Below, piece after piece: positions 41,137 to 41,902 of a stretch of 41,902 nt of DNA. Origin of the DNA: an uncultured Candidatus Actinomarina sp. (GTDB lineage Bacteria > Actinomycetota > Acidimicrobiia > Actinomarinales > Actinomarinaceae); assembly GCA_902519845.1 (NCBI GenBank), contig CABYLQ010000004.1:72001-113902 (forward strand), given 5' to 3'. The position numbers and the translations under genes were made by a program. The notes beneath the pieces were generated by a model that saw nothing but the letters and a program-made list of their open reading frames with translations, was not told the DNA's origin and did no database searches. Numbering within the stretch: the first letter of the stretch is position 1; each line of letters begins with the position of its first letter.

Positions 41137-41220
41137 TGCGCGGAAGAGGACTCGAACCTCCACGGGTTTTACCCCACAGGATCCTTAATCCTGCGCGTCT
41201 ACCAGTTCCGCCACCCGCGC
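41137..41220 (-). tRNA. tRNA-Leu, anticodon AAG
   Basis: An 84-base tRNA read by hand. The 7-bp acceptor GCGCGGG pairs with TCCGCGC, with discriminator A. The anticodon stem is CAGGA/TCCTG with loop TTAAGGA, so the anticodon is AAG. A long variable arm (TGGGG...CCCG) marks the class II Leu fold. The T arm is GGAGG TTCGAGT CCTCT. CCA is not encoded. Most bacteria read CUU/CUC with a GAG anticodon, so AAG is unusual. It lies between secG and the amidotransferase gene. Confidence 0.93.
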
Positions 41221-41225
41221 TAATA

Positions 41226-41462
41226 TCAGTCTAAAAACCAAAATAAAGATAATGTTGTTACAGCAAAAAGAAAAGCAACAAATGCAGTGATTCTACTTAA
41301 GTTTCTCTCAGCTAAAGTTTGGCCAATATTTCCAGAAGCTCCTGGTCCACCAAGCATATCAGACAAACCTCCACCTTTTCCGCTATTTAATAAAACCAAA
41401 GCTATTAATGCTATTGAAACGACAACATGTACTGATATTAAAACTGCTGTAATTGTATCCAT
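41226..41462 (-). CDS. secG: Preprotein translocase subunit SecG
   Basis: A 78-residue SecG of the SecYEG channel. Two helices (TAVLISVHVVVSIALIALVLL and ITAFVAFLFAVTTLSLFWFL) are joined by the conserved NSGKGGGLSDMLGG loop. In actinobacteria secG often lies after the gap-pgk-tpiA run and before a tRNA-Leu; here it follows gpmA and precedes tRNA-Leu. A weak AAGG lies 7 bases before the ATG. Confidence 0.95.
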   Translation of the reverse strand: MDTITAVLISVHVVVSIALIALVLLNSGKGGGLSDMLGGPGASGNIGQTLAERNLSRITAFVAFLFAVTTLSLFWFLD

Positions 41463-41464
41463 CT

Positions 41465-41902
41465 TTAACCTTTTTTTATTCTAGATTGTTGTTCAACTTC
41501 TTTTTGTAATTTAATAATTTGTTCTTGGTCTCCAAGATATCCAATTTTAGTTAGTTTATCATCTTGATAGTTAAAAGCTAATGGTATTCCAGTTGGTATA
41601 TTTATTCCAATAATATCTTTGTCACTAATGTCTTCAATAATTTTTAGGATTGCTCTAATACTATTTCCATGTGCGACTACTAAAACATTTTTTGTTTTTG
41701 AAAGATTTAATATCATAGAAATCGTTTTTTTGACTCTTGATACTACATCTTTTAAAGATTCCCCTAATGGAAGATCTTGATTGATATTTTCGTATAACTT
41801 ATCATAATTTGGATCAAAATCAGAATTTTTGGCTGCTAAAGGAGGTGGAGTGTCATAACTTCTTCTCCAAAGTTGGACTTGTTCTTCACCATATTTATTA
41901 GC
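41465..41902 (-). CDS. gpmA: 2,3-bisphosphoglycerate-dependent phosphoglycerate mutase (partial)
   Basis: The C-terminal 145 residues of a phosphoglycerate mutase; the 5' part lies beyond the right edge. The frame is open to base 41902. Visible are KYGEEQVQLWRRSYDTPPP (substrate loop of GpmA), PLGESLKDVV, and VLVVAHGNSIRAI with the second catalytic His. It interconverts 3- and 2-phosphoglycerate in glycolysis. It stops 3 bases before the secG start. Confidence 0.93.
   Translation of the reverse strand, partial: ANKYGEEQVQLWRRSYDTPPPLAAKNSDFDPNYDKLYENINQDLPLGESLKDVVSRVKKTISMILNLSKTKNVLVVAHGNSIRAILKIIEDISDKDIIGINIPTGIPLAFNYQDDKLTKIGYLGDQEQIIKLQKEVEQQSRIKKG

Noticed and set aside
1-41902. CRISPR array, toxin-antitoxin pair, IS element or biosynthetic cluster
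   Set aside because: No regularly spaced repeats, transposase, or matching gene combinations were seen on either strand; the window is mostly housekeeping.

Overview
This window is very AT-rich (about 30% GC by eye, not counted) and gene-dense, with no gene-free stretch over about 220 bases. The gene content is actinobacterial. Diagnostic blocks are nadK-pyrG-xerD-scpA-scpB-rluB-cmk-der, pgsA-FHA-ftsR-DUF151-MerR, pafB-pafC-tatA-tatC-helY-dagK beside trmI, a DUF4193 protein, and an actinobacterial-type adenosine deaminase (NTDNRLMS motif). This gene set with such low GC and overlapping genes suggests a streamlined marine actinobacterium of the Candidatus Actinomarina kind (Acidimicrobiia). 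That assignment is inference.

Layout. 1-5.1 kb: end of a membrane protein gene, an MBL-fold hydrolase, then a plus-strand run of a gamma-glutamyltransferase-like protein, SURF1, an epoxide-hydrolase-like protein and add. 5.1-9 kb (minus): a PD-(D/E)XK-like protein, MerR, DUF151 nuclease, D-Ala-D-Ala carboxypeptidase, FtsR, an FHA protein and PgsA. 9-15.2 kb (minus): a five-gene Opp/Dpp ABC importer with a structured leader before its binding-protein gene. 15.3-24 kb: der, ispH (plus), cmk, rluB, scpB, scpA, an HD protein, xerD, pyrG and nadK. 24-27.2 kb: rhomboid protease, HAD phosphatase, GNAT, DUF4193 and a diacylglycerol-kinase-like protein. 27.2-31.6 kb: helY, tatC, a short tatA, pafC and pafB. 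31.6-36.8 kb: ferredoxin, trmI, two tiny membrane-protein genes, a holin-like protein, an AI-2E-type permease, an acyltransferase-3-like protein, trmL and yajQ. 36.8-41.9 kb: a guaC-glutaredoxin-CDF-msrB-DCC run, a LON-domain protein, an amidotransferase, tRNA-Leu, secG and the end of gpmA.

Three themes stand out. First, many genes have a TANNNT hexamer exactly 6 bases before the start codon, the layout of leaderless transcripts; clear Shine-Dalgarno sites are few (binding protein, DUF4193, rhomboid). Second, every convergent gene pair overlaps or abuts at its 3' ends, leaving no room for ordinary terminators. Third, the place between trmI and pafB where actinobacteria usually carry the Pup-proteasome genes holds only a ferredoxin. 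The tRNA-Leu has an unusual AAG anticodon. No CRISPR array, insertion sequence, prophage or defence island was seen.
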